From positions 1 to 64,000 of the forward strand of contig NZ_CAJGZK010000011.1 of assembly GCF_904846215.1 (NCBI RefSeq): a DNA stretch of 64,000 nt, written 5' to 3'. The stretch comes from Psychrobacter glacincola (GTDB lineage Bacteria > Pseudomonadota > Gammaproteobacteria > Pseudomonadales > Moraxellaceae). Below are positions 51,713 to 61,132 of this stretch, one piece after another. The translations under genes and the position numbers were made by a program. The number at the start of each line of letters is the position of its first letter. Within the stretch, counting starts at the first letter, position 1. Below the pieces are notes generated by a model, which was not told the DNA's origin, ran no database searches, and saw nothing but the letters and a program-made list of their open reading frames with translations.

Positions 51713-53410
51713 ATGGAAAAAATAATTATGAATCACTCTACGCAAATCAAATTGACCGCGCCAACGCTTAGTGTTACTGACTTCAATTTGCCATCGCTGC
51801 ACTTATTGCACGATGAGGTCAATGTCATACTCAAAGATACTGAGATTCATTTGAGCGAATTTAATGACGACAATAGCCAAGCGCCATTATTATTAGACTC
51901 TATTATTGTATTAAAACAGCTTTCTTGCATTTTTGAGCTGATATCTTTGGTGGGTGCAGAGGCACTCAATAATGCGATTGTACACGGTTTACAGGAGCTT
52001 TATGACAGTGGCGACAATAGTGATATTGACTTAATCATGGATCTGTCCGAAGCGATCATGACGCTTGATCGTTATGTTGAGTTTGTGCTGTTGACTGAAT
52101 CGGTAGAGCCTACTTTATTACTGCCTATTATTAATAAGCTCAATGCTCATAGCCAAATAGCGCCTATTGCTGCTGATTATTTTTCTGCTTTTGGTAACAG
52201 TAGTGTCATTATCGCCAATCCTGAAAATAATTTTCAGCCGCTAAAGGAGCTTGACCTTGATCAAGAGTTATTGACCTATGCTTATCGTAGTGGGCTTGGC
52301 GTCGCTTTGATCAATCAGGACGGCAATATTAATCAAGATGCGCAGCAAAAATTGGATGCCATGGCAGCCGCCTGTGCTTTGATAGCGGCAAATACCAGCA
52401 GTCTATTTTGGCAAGCCGCATCGGCAGCAGTCACTGATATCGCCGCCATCCTGCCGCTTAATGTCAGTCAAAAACACACGCTTATTTATGTCGAACAGCA
52501 GTTCCAAAGCTATCTGCCTGTCATGGATACGCGTTTTGCTAATTTGGTCAGCTTTGCCGGACAACGTGATACTGAGGCGGCGAAAACACTGCGTGAGCAA
52601 TATGCCGCCAACCGGTTAGAAGACCCACAACGTCAGCAGATGGAGCACTTCTTGTTTGGTCCAAACCGTGAGCTGACGGATACTTTGAATAGCATTATCC
52701 AGAACCAAATCAACACGATCAAAGAAAATGTCGACAGCTATGCCCGTGGAGACTCAATCAATCCAGTCGACATGCAAACCTCGCAAATTGTTGAAGAATT
52801 GACCACTTTAAGCTCTTCCTTACGTCTGCTCGGTCTATCTAATGCCGCCAATAGCCTGATTAATGCGGCAGAAGCGGTCAGCACATGGCGCTCGCCTACT
52901 TCAGAAGATTTTGATCATTTATTACTCGCACTCATGCATGCAGAAAACGCCACTATCGCCATGGCTGAGATGCATACTCCGGGTGCAATTTATCTGCCGT
53001 TGAACAATCCGCATATCTCATTACATCAGCTCAATACCGCTTATGATACCTTGATAGAAGAGAGTCGTACGGCGATTGCCAGCGCTGAACAAGCGATCAA
53101 TGACTACATAGCCGAGCCTGAGCGCGATATTCTTAATATTCAAAACATCCCTGAAATGCTGCGTCAAGTGAGCGGTGCGGTGCGCTTCTTACAATTGCCA
53201 ACGCCTGCCAGTATGCTCAGTCAACTGGCAAATTATTTGCAGCAGCGTATCAACAGTGGTAGCCGTATAGATGATGGCACCTTGGCTTATATCGCCGATG
53301 TGATGATGGCAGTAGACCATCATCTAGATGGTTTTGAAAATAATCGCCCTGTCAGCAAACAAGCATTGGATGTTGGGCAACATAGCTTAAGCCAATTGCT
53401 TGCCGCGTAA
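51713..53410 (+). CDS. FimL-like protein (ChpA N-terminal homologue)
   Basis: 565 residues, mostly helical, without signal peptide or membrane segment. Length and helical-bundle sequence (VLKQLSCIFELISLVGAEALNN, ALMHAENATIAMAEM, MLRQVSGAVRFLQLPTPASML) resemble FimL, the histidine-free relative of the ChpA N-terminal domain. In Pseudomonas, FimL links type IV pilus chemosensing to cAMP and polar localisation. No other pil/chp genes are nearby. Starts at 51713 or 51728 are both possible. Assignment is from general resemblance only. Confidence 0.55.
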   Translation: MEKIIMNHSTQIKLTAPTLSVTDFNLPSLHLLHDEVNVILKDTEIHLSEFNDDNSQAPLLLDSIIVLKQLSCIFELISLVGAEALNNAIVHGLQELYDSGDNSDIDLIMDLSEAIMTLDRYVEFVLLTESVEPTLLLPIINKLNAHSQIAPIAADYFSAFGNSSVIIANPENNFQPLKELDLDQELLTYAYRSGLGVALINQDGNINQDAQQKLDAMAAACALIAANTSSLFWQAASAAVTDIAAILPLNVSQKHTLIYVEQQFQSYLPVMDTRFANLVSFAGQRDTEAAKTLREQYAANRLEDPQRQQMEHFLFGPNRELTDTLNSIIQNQINTIKENVDSYARGDSINPVDMQTSQIVEELTTLSSSLRLLGLSNAANSLINAAEAVSTWRSPTSEDFDHLLLALMHAENATIAMAEMHTPGAIYLPLNNPHISLHQLNTAYDTLIEESRTAIASAEQAINDYIAEPERDILNIQNIPEMLRQVSGAVRFLQLPTPASMLSQLANYLQQRINSGSRIDDGTLAYIADVMMAVDHHLDGFENNRPVSKQALDVGQHSLSQLLAA

Positions 53411-53490
53411 TCCTTTATTTAAATATCTATACAGAGACAAGCCCATATCGGCACTGATATGCGCTTGTCTCTGAACGTTTGGAAACCTAC

Positions 53491-54465
53491 ATGATGACCT
53501 GCGCCTTTGTCCTTTCTGATGAAACCATCCTATGTCGTCAAACGCCTAATGGCTGGTGGCCTTTACAGGTTGAGCTAGCACACTCTGATGTCAGTAGCGA
53601 GCAAGCTTATCAATTGGGACAAGTCACATTATTTGAAAGTTTAGCGCTGCCGAGTGATGTCAATGATGCAAATAACGCCAATGCCGTCACTGTACAAGCA
53701 AGCATCGCCATCACTGACGATTATGCAATAGCACGTCATATTACTTTGCCTAGCATTTTAGACAGTTGTGATTTAGAAAATAGCGGCATAAATAATGGTA
53801 ATGTCGAGTACAGTATTAACGCTTTTATAGCTTATCGGCAGCTTATCACGCAGCTACCCATAGCATTAGCGGCTCAGCTTAGCCAAGCCATACAACTACT
53901 TCGTTGGCAAGCGGATACACGGTTTTGTAGTCGCTGCGCAGCACCTACTGTAGCTGCCAAATGCGGTGAGCGGGCTATGATTTGCGACGTTTGCCAATTG
54001 CGTCAGTATCCACGTGTACAGCCTTGCGTCATTACCGCCATTACTCGACCAAACCCACAATCTGGTGAAATGCAAATTTTATTGGCACATCATCACCGGC
54101 ACGGGCAACAAAAAACAGCACCTCATTTATTACAGTCGTCCCAACCGTTACTATACGGTTTGATTGCAGGCTTTGTAGAAGTGGGCGAAAGCTTAGAGCA
54201 TGCGGTGGTACGTGAGGTGGCAGAAGAGGTAGGGCTTAGCTTGTCTGATATCCACTATGTCAGCAGTCAACCATGGCCGTTTCCGTCTAATTTGATGCTT
54301 GGTTTTCGAGCATCGTATGCGGGTGGTGACATTGTCCTACAAGAAGATGAGCTATCACATGCCGACTTTTTTGATCTCTCAAAGCTACCAAGAATACCTT
54401 TTAAGGGTAGCATTGCTTACGAGCTGATTGCGCAAATTGCCAATGAGCAAGGTATCTCGCTTTAA
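53491..54465 (+). CDS. nudC: NAD+ diphosphatase NudC
   Basis: 324 residues from ATG 53491; the frame opens at a TTG 12 bp upstream. The zinc ribbon has CSRC at about residue 147 and CDVC 20 residues on, followed by the Nudix box GFVEVGESLEHAVVREVAEEVGL and the downstream QPWPFPSNLMLGF typical of NudC (SQPWPFP). It hydrolyses NADH/NAD+ to NMN and AMP and also removes NAD caps from RNA. The N-terminal third is variable, as usual for the family. Confidence 0.92.
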   Translation: MMTCAFVLSDETILCRQTPNGWWPLQVELAHSDVSSEQAYQLGQVTLFESLALPSDVNDANNANAVTVQASIAITDDYAIARHITLPSILDSCDLENSGINNGNVEYSINAFIAYRQLITQLPIALAAQLSQAIQLLRWQADTRFCSRCAAPTVAAKCGERAMICDVCQLRQYPRVQPCVITAITRPNPQSGEMQILLAHHHRHGQQKTAPHLLQSSQPLLYGLIAGFVEVGESLEHAVVREVAEEVGLSLSDIHYVSSQPWPFPSNLMLGFRASYAGGDIVLQEDELSHADFFDLSKLPRIPFKGSIAYELIAQIANEQGISL

Positions 54466-54573
54466 TCTATAATATCAACGCATCATTTAGCATTTATCAA
54501 CATTGCCATTATTCTAATATTAGTACTCAGAGCACTTAAAGCTTTTAGCACTGATATTAAGGTTTTAAAGCAC

Positions 54574-55416
54574 ATGCAAAGCACCACTAGTAAAAATAGC
54601 AGTCACATCCGTCTAACCAATTTGCCAATCTTATTCGATTCGCTGAATATAGAAACTTTGCCTGCTGATGTTCAGGCAAATATTATGCGTATTGATGCTT
54701 GTCTACCACAAACGCAGTGCGGTCTTTGTAATCATGCAGATGGTTGCCTACCCTATGCAGTCGCTATCGTGCTAGAGGGTGAACCACATAACAAATGTGT
54801 ACCGGGTGGTCAACCAGTGACTGATGCTATTGCGCAGATTATCAATGCTGATACGCCCATACTAAACGCTGAATCTTCAAAATGGCCGCTAGATATCACT
54901 TCTCAGCGTCCAGTTGAAGTACGCGCCGTCATCCGTGAAGATGATTGTATCGGCTGTACCAAGTGCATTCCCGCTTGTCCAGTCGATGCCATCGTTGGTA
55001 CTGGCAAGCATATGCATACTATTTTTACAGATTTGTGCACCGGTTGTGAGCTGTGTATCGCGCCCTGCCCTGTCGATTGCATCGATTTGGTCACAGTTGA
55101 GCGCACGCTGTCGATACCTGAGCGCACGCTTGAGCAGGATGATTTAAGGCAGCGCTATCATACTCATTTGAATCGTGTCAGCGAACAACTTGCAGATAGC
55201 AGCAATAGCAGACCCGTGGTCAGCATGGTAGAAGCAAAGCTGAATAATGCGGCCAGTCAATCGTTGAACATCAGCGAAGCACAAGCAAAAAACACCATTG
55301 CTGCTGCTAAGCTTCGCAGCAAAATTAAAAAACTGGAAAAGCAGCTTAGTATGCGTCCAAATGAGAACAAAAAAGCAGAGCTTGACGCATTGCAATCAGA
55401 GCTTTCACAAATTTAA
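54574..55416 (+). CDS. RnfB/RsxB-type iron-sulfur protein, soluble
   Basis: 280 residues. After about 40 residues comes a 4Fe-4S motif of the RnfB type (CLPQTQCGLCNHADGCLPYA, with the late Cys in HNKCVPGG). Two ferredoxin clusters follow (CIGCTKCIPACPVDAIV and CTGCELCIAPCPVDCIDL). Full RnfB proteins begin with a membrane helix; none is visible here. The C-terminal 50 residues look like a coiled coil (KLRSKIKKLEKQLS). No other rnf genes are present. It lies 40 bp before nth, whose product is also an iron-sulfur protein. Function is uncertain: a stand-alone electron carrier or a SoxR-reducing component. Confidence 0.82.
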   Translation: MQSTTSKNSSHIRLTNLPILFDSLNIETLPADVQANIMRIDACLPQTQCGLCNHADGCLPYAVAIVLEGEPHNKCVPGGQPVTDAIAQIINADTPILNAESSKWPLDITSQRPVEVRAVIREDDCIGCTKCIPACPVDAIVGTGKHMHTIFTDLCTGCELCIAPCPVDCIDLVTVERTLSIPERTLEQDDLRQRYHTHLNRVSEQLADSSNSRPVVSMVEAKLNNAASQSLNISEAQAKNTIAAAKLRSKIKKLEKQLSMRPNENKKAELDALQSELSQI

Positions 55417-55457
55417 TAGTAGATAAAATAATAGCGAATAACGATAGCAAAAACACT

Positions 55458-56153
55458 ATGAGTAAAACCGTCAAACACAAAACTGCTGATACCCCACCAT
55501 CGAGGCGCATGCCCAATCGTGACGTACGTCCGTTTTTTGAAAAGTTGGCAGCGACGATTGACGAGCCAGTTACTGAGCTAAACTATGGCAGCAATTTTGA
55601 GCTGCTCATCGCAGTGATTTTATCGGCACAGGCAACCGATGTGAGCGTCAATATTGCCACTCGCAAGTTATATCCGTTGGCGAACACGCCTGAGTCCATT
55701 TTGGCATTGGGTGAAGAAGGACTTAAAGCGTATATTAAAAATATTGGCTTATTTAATGCAAAAGCCAAAAACGTGATTAAAACCTGCCATGATTTGATTG
55801 AAAAATTTGATAGTACCGTCCCTGACAATCGCAAAGACTTGGAATCGCTGGCTGGTGTTGGGCGCAAGACCGCAAACGTGGTCTTAAATACCGCCTTTGG
55901 ACAGCCAACCATGGCAGTCGATACTCATATTTTTCGCGTTGGTAATCGGACAGGGCTTGCGACTGGCAAGAACGTATTAATCGTTGAGCAAAAACTGGTC
56001 GAGCGTATTCCAGATGACTTTATCGTTGATGCGCATCACTATCTGATTTTGCATGGGCGCTATACTTGTCAAGCACGCACGCCAAAATGCGGCGCCTGTC
56101 CTGTCTATGACGAATGTATGTTTAAGGATAAAGCGGCGTTTTTAGAAGTATAA
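55458..56153 (+). CDS. nth: Endonuclease III (DNA glycosylase/AP lyase)
   Basis: 231 residues. The helix-hairpin-helix LAGVGRKTANVVL contains the catalytic Lys137, and Asp155 is in AVDTHIFRV. The C-terminal 4Fe-4S cluster loop is C-x6-C-x2-C-x5-C (in CQARTPKCGACPVYDEC). It removes oxidised pyrimidines in base-excision repair. The N-terminal 20 residues are an extra basic tail compared with E. coli Nth. It directly follows the RnfB-like gene, an arrangement also seen in Enterobacteria. Confidence 0.95.
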   Translation: MSKTVKHKTADTPPSRRMPNRDVRPFFEKLAATIDEPVTELNYGSNFELLIAVILSAQATDVSVNIATRKLYPLANTPESILALGEEGLKAYIKNIGLFNAKAKNVIKTCHDLIEKFDSTVPDNRKDLESLAGVGRKTANVVLNTAFGQPTMAVDTHIFRVGNRTGLATGKNVLIVEQKLVERIPDDFIVDAHHYLILHGRYTCQARTPKCGACPVYDECMFKDKAAFLEV

Positions 56154-56165
56154 ATAAACTTTATA

Positions 56166-56511
56166 ATGAAGGCTTTAATGAATCTATTGTTTGTTTGCAG
56201 CAAAAATCAATGGCGTAGTCCAACTGCTGAAAGAATCTACCAAGACCCTCCTAATTTAAATGTTTGGTCAGATTGATTCAGACTTATCAGCTCGTAAACT
56301 GATAAATTCGATAGATATTCATTGGTCAGACATCATATTTGTGATGGAAGATAAGCATAAAAGTTATATCACTGACCATTTTCGCGACCAAATTAATAAT
56401 AAAAGGCTGATTGTTCTAGACATTCCTGACGAATACCAATATATGGATGACGAATTAATTAAATGGTTAACAGAATCAGTAAACGCTTATTTGCTTCAAT
56501 ATATGAGATAA
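56166..56511 (+). pseudogene. Low-molecular-weight protein tyrosine phosphatase-like gene, frameshifted
   Basis: The first part (ATG 56166 or 56178) reads MNLLFVCSKNQWRSPTAERIY and stops at TGA 56274-56276. The rest of the same family continues in the +1 frame from about 56255: SARKLINSIDIHWSDIIFVMEDKHKS, LDIPDEYQYMDDELI. Together they give the normal ~108-residue LMW-PTPase-like protein, whose P-loop is here CSKNQWRS. A single-base change between 56250 and 56275 would restore the frame. It is probably a recent pseudogene or a sequencing error. Confidence 0.8.
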
Positions 56512-56705
56512 AACCATAATACGCCTCATTCTTTTTGGCCAGTTGCTACCCAGTATCTCTTCATTAATATCAACAGCTAGAGTTTTACCTCAATTCACGT
56601 TAAAATGTCATAATTTTTTGATTCAATTTTGCCCCTTATTTTCCGTTAACATTTAATAATGACTGAGTTTATAGATTACAGTCCTTGCAACTAAGCGATC
56701 CTATT

Positions 56706-57872
56706 ATGCGCGAATATAACTTATTTACCTCAGAATCTGTGAGCGAAGGTCATCCTGATAAAATGGCTGACCAAATCTCAGATGCCATCCTTGATGCTAT
56801 TTTGCGTGAAGACATTCATGCGCGTGTGGCGTGTGAGACACTAGTCAAAACTGGCGCCGTCGTATTGGCTGGTGAAATCACAACGACCGCCAATATCGAT
56901 TTTGAACGTATCGTTCGTGATACGGTCAACGGTATCGGCTATCATCATTCAGACTTAGGGTTTGATGGCGAGACTTGCGCTGTGATTAATATGCTTGGCA
57001 AGCAATCTCCTGAGATTGCTCAAGGTGTCGATCGCAGCGACCCTGAAGAGCAAGGTGCAGGCGACCAAGGCTTAATGTTTGGTTATGCCAGTAATGAGAC
57101 TGAAGTATTAATGCCCGCGCCCATCGAATATGCTCACCGTCTCATGCAGCGCCAGTCAGAGCTGCGCCGTGCTGGCGAGCTACCATGGTTACGTCCAGAT
57201 GCGAAAGCACAAGTGACTCTAAAATATGATGGCAATCGTCCTATTGCCATTGATGCGGTGGTGCTATCAACTCAGCACGATCCAAGCATCTCACAAGCAG
57301 ACCTGCAAGAAGCAATAATGGAATCTATTATTAAGCAAGTATTACCAGCGGATCTATTGCATGCTGGTACGCGCTATCATATCAATCCAACGGGTAAGTT
57401 CGTCATTGGTGGTCCAGTCGGTGATGCCGGTCTTACTGGTCGTAAGATTATCGTTGATACTTATGGCGGCATGGCGCGTCATGGCGGCGGTGCATTTAGT
57501 GGTAAAGACCCCTCAAAAGTAGATCGTAGTGCTGCTTACGCAGTACGTTATGTCGCCAAAAATCTGGTTGCCGCCGGTATTGCAGATCGCTGTGAAGTAC
57601 AAGTGAGCTATGCCATTGGCGTTGCTGAACCGACTTCTATTTCGATTAACACTTTTGGTACTAACAAAATCAGTAACGATGAAATCATTCGCCTGATTCG
57701 TACGCATTTTGACCTACGCCCGTATGGTATCACTCGTATGCTGAATTTGTTGCAGCCGATGTATCAGCAAACGGCCAGTTTTGGACACTTTGGTCGCCAA
57801 GGTTCTGAGACCGCCTTTACGTGGGAAAAAACAGACAAAGCTGACATTTTGAAAGCGGATGCTGGTTTATAG
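56706..57872 (+). CDS. metK: S-adenosylmethionine synthetase MetK
   Basis: 388 residues from ATG 56706 ([19 protein letters not shown]); the frame opens at an upstream TTG (56685) that is not needed. Family motifs are [47 protein letters not shown] and [19 protein letters not shown]. It makes SAM from methionine and ATP. It is monocistronic. I see no SAM riboswitch upstream, and it is not linked to the mesXD operon 40 kb away. Confidence 0.96.
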   Translation: MREYNLFTSESVSEGHPDKMADQISDAILDAILREDIHARVACETLVKTGAVVLAGEITTTANIDFERIVRDTVNGIGYHHSDLGFDGETCAVINMLGKQSPEIAQGVDRSDPEEQGAGDQGLMFGYASNETEVLMPAPIEYAHRLMQRQSELRRAGELPWLRPDAKAQVTLKYDGNRPIAIDAVVLSTQHDPSISQADLQEAIMESIIKQVLPADLLHAGTRYHINPTGKFVIGGPVGDAGLTGRKIIVDTYGGMARHGGGAFSGKDPSKVDRSAAYAVRYVAKNLVAAGIADRCEVQVSYAIGVAEPTSISINTFGTNKISNDEIIRLIRTHFDLRPYGITRMLNLLQPMYQQTASFGHFGRQGSETAFTWEKTDKADILKADAGL

Positions 57873-57968
57873 AATTTTTACTGAAACCCTTTTTGTGCCT
57901 ATTATCTTATCCAGTTATTAGACTGCTGTGATACATTTAAATTTACCAACCATTATTAGGAGTCGCTT

Positions 57969-58325
57969 ATGTCTCAAGAGAACGCTCAAAACAGTGAAAT
58001 TGATGCAAGTCTTGAAATCACCCCTGAAATGCAATCATTTTATCAACGTGCCGATGCTATTATTGGCGTAGCAAACAGTCAACTGGGTCCTGAGGCTCAT
58101 TCAGGTCAAGTAGGTGCGTCTTTATTGTACGCCGCCGCACGTTATAGCGCTTCAGTTGCTTCTATTGGCTTTGTGAAAGGCGATGATTTTGCTAAAGAAA
58201 AAGACGATATCGTCGAGTTCTATGTCAAGCAATATCGCCAAATGCTAAGCGATAATTTGACTGATTATGCACAAAATTTTGATAAATATGTAGACCTGAA
58301 TCAGGAAGGTAAAAACGCTGAATAG
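57969..58325 (+). CDS. DUF3144 family protein
   Basis: 118 residues, an acidic helical protein with MQSFYQRADAIIGVANSQLG, VGASLLYAAARYSASV and FYVKQYRQMLSDNLTDYAQNF, matching DUF3144. A strong AGGAG RBS lies before the ATG. Function is unknown. It lies 96 bp after metK on the same strand and has its own terminator. Confidence 0.8.
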   Translation: MSQENAQNSEIDASLEITPEMQSFYQRADAIIGVANSQLGPEAHSGQVGASLLYAAARYSASVASIGFVKGDDFAKEKDDIVEFYVKQYRQMLSDNLTDYAQNFDKYVDLNQEGKNAE

Positions 58326-58356
58326 CAGCTATTTTTGACCTATAAAAAACACTGTA

Positions 58357-58390
58357 AAACCCAAGTTTTAATATAAGACTTGGGTTTTTT
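58357..58390 (+). terminator. Rho-independent terminator after the DUF3144 gene
   Basis: The arms AAACCCAAGT and ACTTGGGTTT are followed by more T residues. It lies 30 bp downstream of the stop codon. Confidence 0.88.
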
Positions 58391-58544
58391 ATTGACGTTG
58401 ATTCACTGAGTAGATGGTAGATGACTTTTTATAAATAGGCTACTATTGGCTTTAGGTCACTCGATGATCGATAGAGTTGAAAAGATTGAAACCAATGATC
58501 GATAATAGAAATTTATCGGATTACAACTATAAGGAGATATTATT

Positions 58545-58913
58545 ATGTACAACATTTTAATAAAATCATGGCTTTTTTTACTCAAACAACCATTGCTCAA
58601 ATCACTCCTATTGGGACTACCATTAACCATGGCTTTGGCGAGCTGTAGTAATATGGTCAACGTTCCGGCTCCCAACACTACGCCTATTCAAACAGAGCAT
58701 GCCACCGCTACTAAAAATCAAAAAACGGATGCTGATATTTTTACTCAGTGTGCGCCTAGTAGCTCAGACAAAACGATGTGTACCATGCAATATGATCCTG
58801 TCTGCGTCAAAGTCAAAACACCAACAGGATTTAGCACCCAAACGGCAGGCAATGCCTGTTCCGCCTGTAATGTCACCGGAGCAGTCAGCTATACAAAAGG
58901 CGAATGTTCATAG
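58545..58913 (+). CDS. Small cysteine-rich lipoprotein, Kazal-like domain
   Basis: 122 residues with an AAGGAG RBS. The signal peptide ends in ALASC, so Cys34 should be lipidated. After a Thr/Lys linker, the C-terminal ~50 residues carry six Cys (FTQCAPSS, MCTMQYDPVCVKV, NACSACNV, GECS), close to the spacing of Kazal-type serine protease inhibitor domains (CTMxYxPVC). A periplasmic or surface protease inhibitor is plausible but unproven. Confidence 0.68.
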   Translation: MYNILIKSWLFLLKQPLLKSLLLGLPLTMALASCSNMVNVPAPNTTPIQTEHATATKNQKTDADIFTQCAPSSSDKTMCTMQYDPVCVKVKTPTGFSTQTAGNACSACNVTGAVSYTKGECS

Positions 58914-58960
58914 ATATAATACGATTAAATATTTCTTAGATTAACACACCAAATGCAACT

Positions 58961-58996
58961 AAAAAGTCCCAGCTTAATCATAAGCTGGGACTTTTT
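58961..58996. terminator. Bidirectional rho-independent terminator
   Basis: The arms AAAAAGTCCCAGCTTA and TAAGCTGGGACTTTTT are fully complementary with T-runs on both strands. It follows the Kazal-like lipoprotein gene. Confidence 0.92.
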
Positions 58997-59006
58997 AATT
59001 TTATGC

Positions 59007-59144
59007 TATAGTCAAAATACTCTAAAAACGCTACGGTACTGCTGGTACAAATTTTTTGCAGCCTCTGTCTGCATGGGCACAGCAAGCAAGAAAAATTGAT
59101 ACTAGCAGTACATCATGTGTCGATATTACTTTTCACTGACTATA
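59007..59144 (+). repeat. Hairpin repeat family A, copy 13 (subtype i)
   Basis: Begins TATAGTCAAAATACTC and ends CACTGACTATA. The TATAGTCAA start equals the first nine bases of the local IS630 end including its TA. It lies between the terminator and the BCCT transporter gene. Confidence 0.87.
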
Positions 59145-59195
59145 ATAGTATGTGATTTTTTATAGTGAATTGATTATGCTTCACTTTTATACAAT

Positions 59196-60851
59196 CTAAT
59201 CATCAGGTTTTGCAAGATCAGGTGGACCCGTTAACAAATCCTCATCGCGGAATTCATTAGCTGAATTGTGTTCAGCCGACTCTTCCGTGATAAACCACTG
59301 CTGCTGGCGATACAAGATTAAGCGATCTCGACTTAACCCTCGCAATAATGAATACATCATAATTAATATAACAATGGCAAAGGGAAATCCTGACACGATA
59401 GACGCTGCCTGTAGCGCACCCAAACCACCTGCCGCTAACAATACCGCAGCAATCACACCTTCGGTTCCTGCCCAAAATAAACGCTGAATCTTCGGCGGAT
59501 TGGTATCACCACCTGAAGTCAGCATGTCAATGACGAAGCTGGCTGAATCTGACGAGGTGACAAACCAAAGGACAATCATCACGACAATCAACAGGTTAAG
59601 CGCGGAAGTCAATGGATAAGATTCCATCAGCTTAAAGATGGCACTACCTGTATCCGCTTGCACCGCTTCAATAAGACCAGGGCTTACAATATTAGGATCA
59701 ATCGCTGCCATCAATTCCATATGCACTGCCGAGCCGCCAAACGCGGTGAACCATAAGAATAAAATGGTAATAGGAATTAATAACACGCCTAATATAAACT
59801 CACGAATGGTACGACCACGGCTAATACGGGCGACAAACACACCAACGAATGGCGACCAGCTGATCCACCATGCCCAATAAAACACCGTCCAAGATGACTG
59901 CCAATTTTCTTGACCTTCATAAGACTCTGTCCATAGACCTAAAGGTATCACTTGATGTAGATAATTACCGATATTTTCAAAGAAACTGTTAAAGATAAAC
60001 TGCGTAGGACCTAAAATAATAACAAAGCTTAATAAGATAACCGTAAAAAAAATATTAATATCGCTTAAGCGCTTAATACCTTTATCAAGCCCCATAAATA
60101 GCGACAGTCCGGCCAGTACAGTAATGAAAGCAATCAGTATAATCTGTACTGTAGTATTATTTGGAATACCAAACAGCGTCTCAAGACCTGAATTGATCTG
60201 TAACACGCCAAGACCCAAGGTCGTCACTACGCCAAACATCGTACCGAATACCGCCAACGTATCGACCGTATGCCCCATAGGACCATATATTTTTTTGCCA
60301 ATTAAAGGATATAGCGTAGAACGAATCGCTAATGGCAAGCCTACACGATAGTGAAAATAAGCCAATGCTAAAGCCACAATACCGTAGATTGCCCAAACGT
60401 GTAGACCATAATGCAAGAATGAGATATTCATCGCTTGCTTGGCAGCGGCAATGGTTTCAGGTTCACCAAGCGGCGGTGCCATGAAGTGATACAAAGGCTC
60501 TGCTGTGCCCCAATAAACCAGACCAATACCGATACCCGCCGAAAACAACATCCCTATCCAAGAAACAAGGCTATATTGCGGACGTTCTGTTTGTTTGCCC
60601 AAGCGAATATCGCCGTAACGACTCATGGCTAGATAGATACAAAAAACGAGCGCCATATTGACCAAAACGATGAACAGCCAACCGAACTTATCGGTAATAA
60701 AATCTTGTAAAAAACTAAAAACCGCACCTGCCGCTTCCGTAAAAAAAGCGCCAAAAATAATAAATCCGACAATCAACAACGCCGAGGTTATAAATACAGG
60801 TTTACTGACCCGTGGAAACGGACCCAATCGACCTACTTTTACTTCGTCCAT
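59196..60851 (-). CDS. BCCT family betaine/choline/carnitine transporter
   Basis: 551 residues with 12 predicted membrane segments. BCCT hallmarks are GMLFSAGIGIGLVYWGTAEPLYHF and FYWAWWISWSPFVGVFVARISRGRTIREFI, which includes the Trp box in the eighth helix. The glycine-rich GIGIGLVYWG stretch suggests a Na+-coupled betaine-type rather than a H+-coupled choline carrier. The acidic C-terminal tail could be an osmosensing element. Uptake of compatible solutes fits a cold- and salt-tolerant lifestyle. It is a single minus-strand gene. Confidence 0.9.
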   Translation of the reverse strand: MDEVKVGRLGPFPRVSKPVFITSALLIVGFIIFGAFFTEAAGAVFSFLQDFITDKFGWLFIVLVNMALVFCIYLAMSRYGDIRLGKQTERPQYSLVSWIGMLFSAGIGIGLVYWGTAEPLYHFMAPPLGEPETIAAAKQAMNISFLHYGLHVWAIYGIVALALAYFHYRVGLPLAIRSTLYPLIGKKIYGPMGHTVDTLAVFGTMFGVVTTLGLGVLQINSGLETLFGIPNNTTVQIILIAFITVLAGLSLFMGLDKGIKRLSDINIFFTVILLSFVIILGPTQFIFNSFFENIGNYLHQVIPLGLWTESYEGQENWQSSWTVFYWAWWISWSPFVGVFVARISRGRTIREFILGVLLIPITILFLWFTAFGGSAVHMELMAAIDPNIVSPGLIEAVQADTGSAIFKLMESYPLTSALNLLIVVMIVLWFVTSSDSASFVIDMLTSGGDTNPPKIQRLFWAGTEGVIAAVLLAAGGLGALQAASIVSGFPFAIVILIMMYSLLRGLSRDRLILYRQQQWFITEESAEHNSANEFRDEDLLTGPPDLAKPDD

Positions 60852-61132
60852 GTGCTAAGCTCACAATATAAGGAACGCCACCTTAACAAAATAACCTTTG
60901 ATTATCAAATAATTACAAAATAAAGCCCTATAGAAACACCCTGTTTGCCTTAATGACATCTATTGTTAAAACAATCTAAAAATTTGATATATAGTCAACG
61001 AACTTAAAAACTGTCACATAGCCAGAGGAAATAAAAGAACAAAGTATCAATACAATCTAGACGCCATGTAGTGGCATAATTAAATTGGACCATGTTTAAG
61101 AGGTTATACTAACCCAAAAGAAGGAACATAGT

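Noticed and set aside
56520..56705. Possible SAM riboswitch upstream of metK
   Set aside because: No SAM-I or SAM-II-like paired elements or kink-turn pattern can be recognised in this short AT-rich leader.
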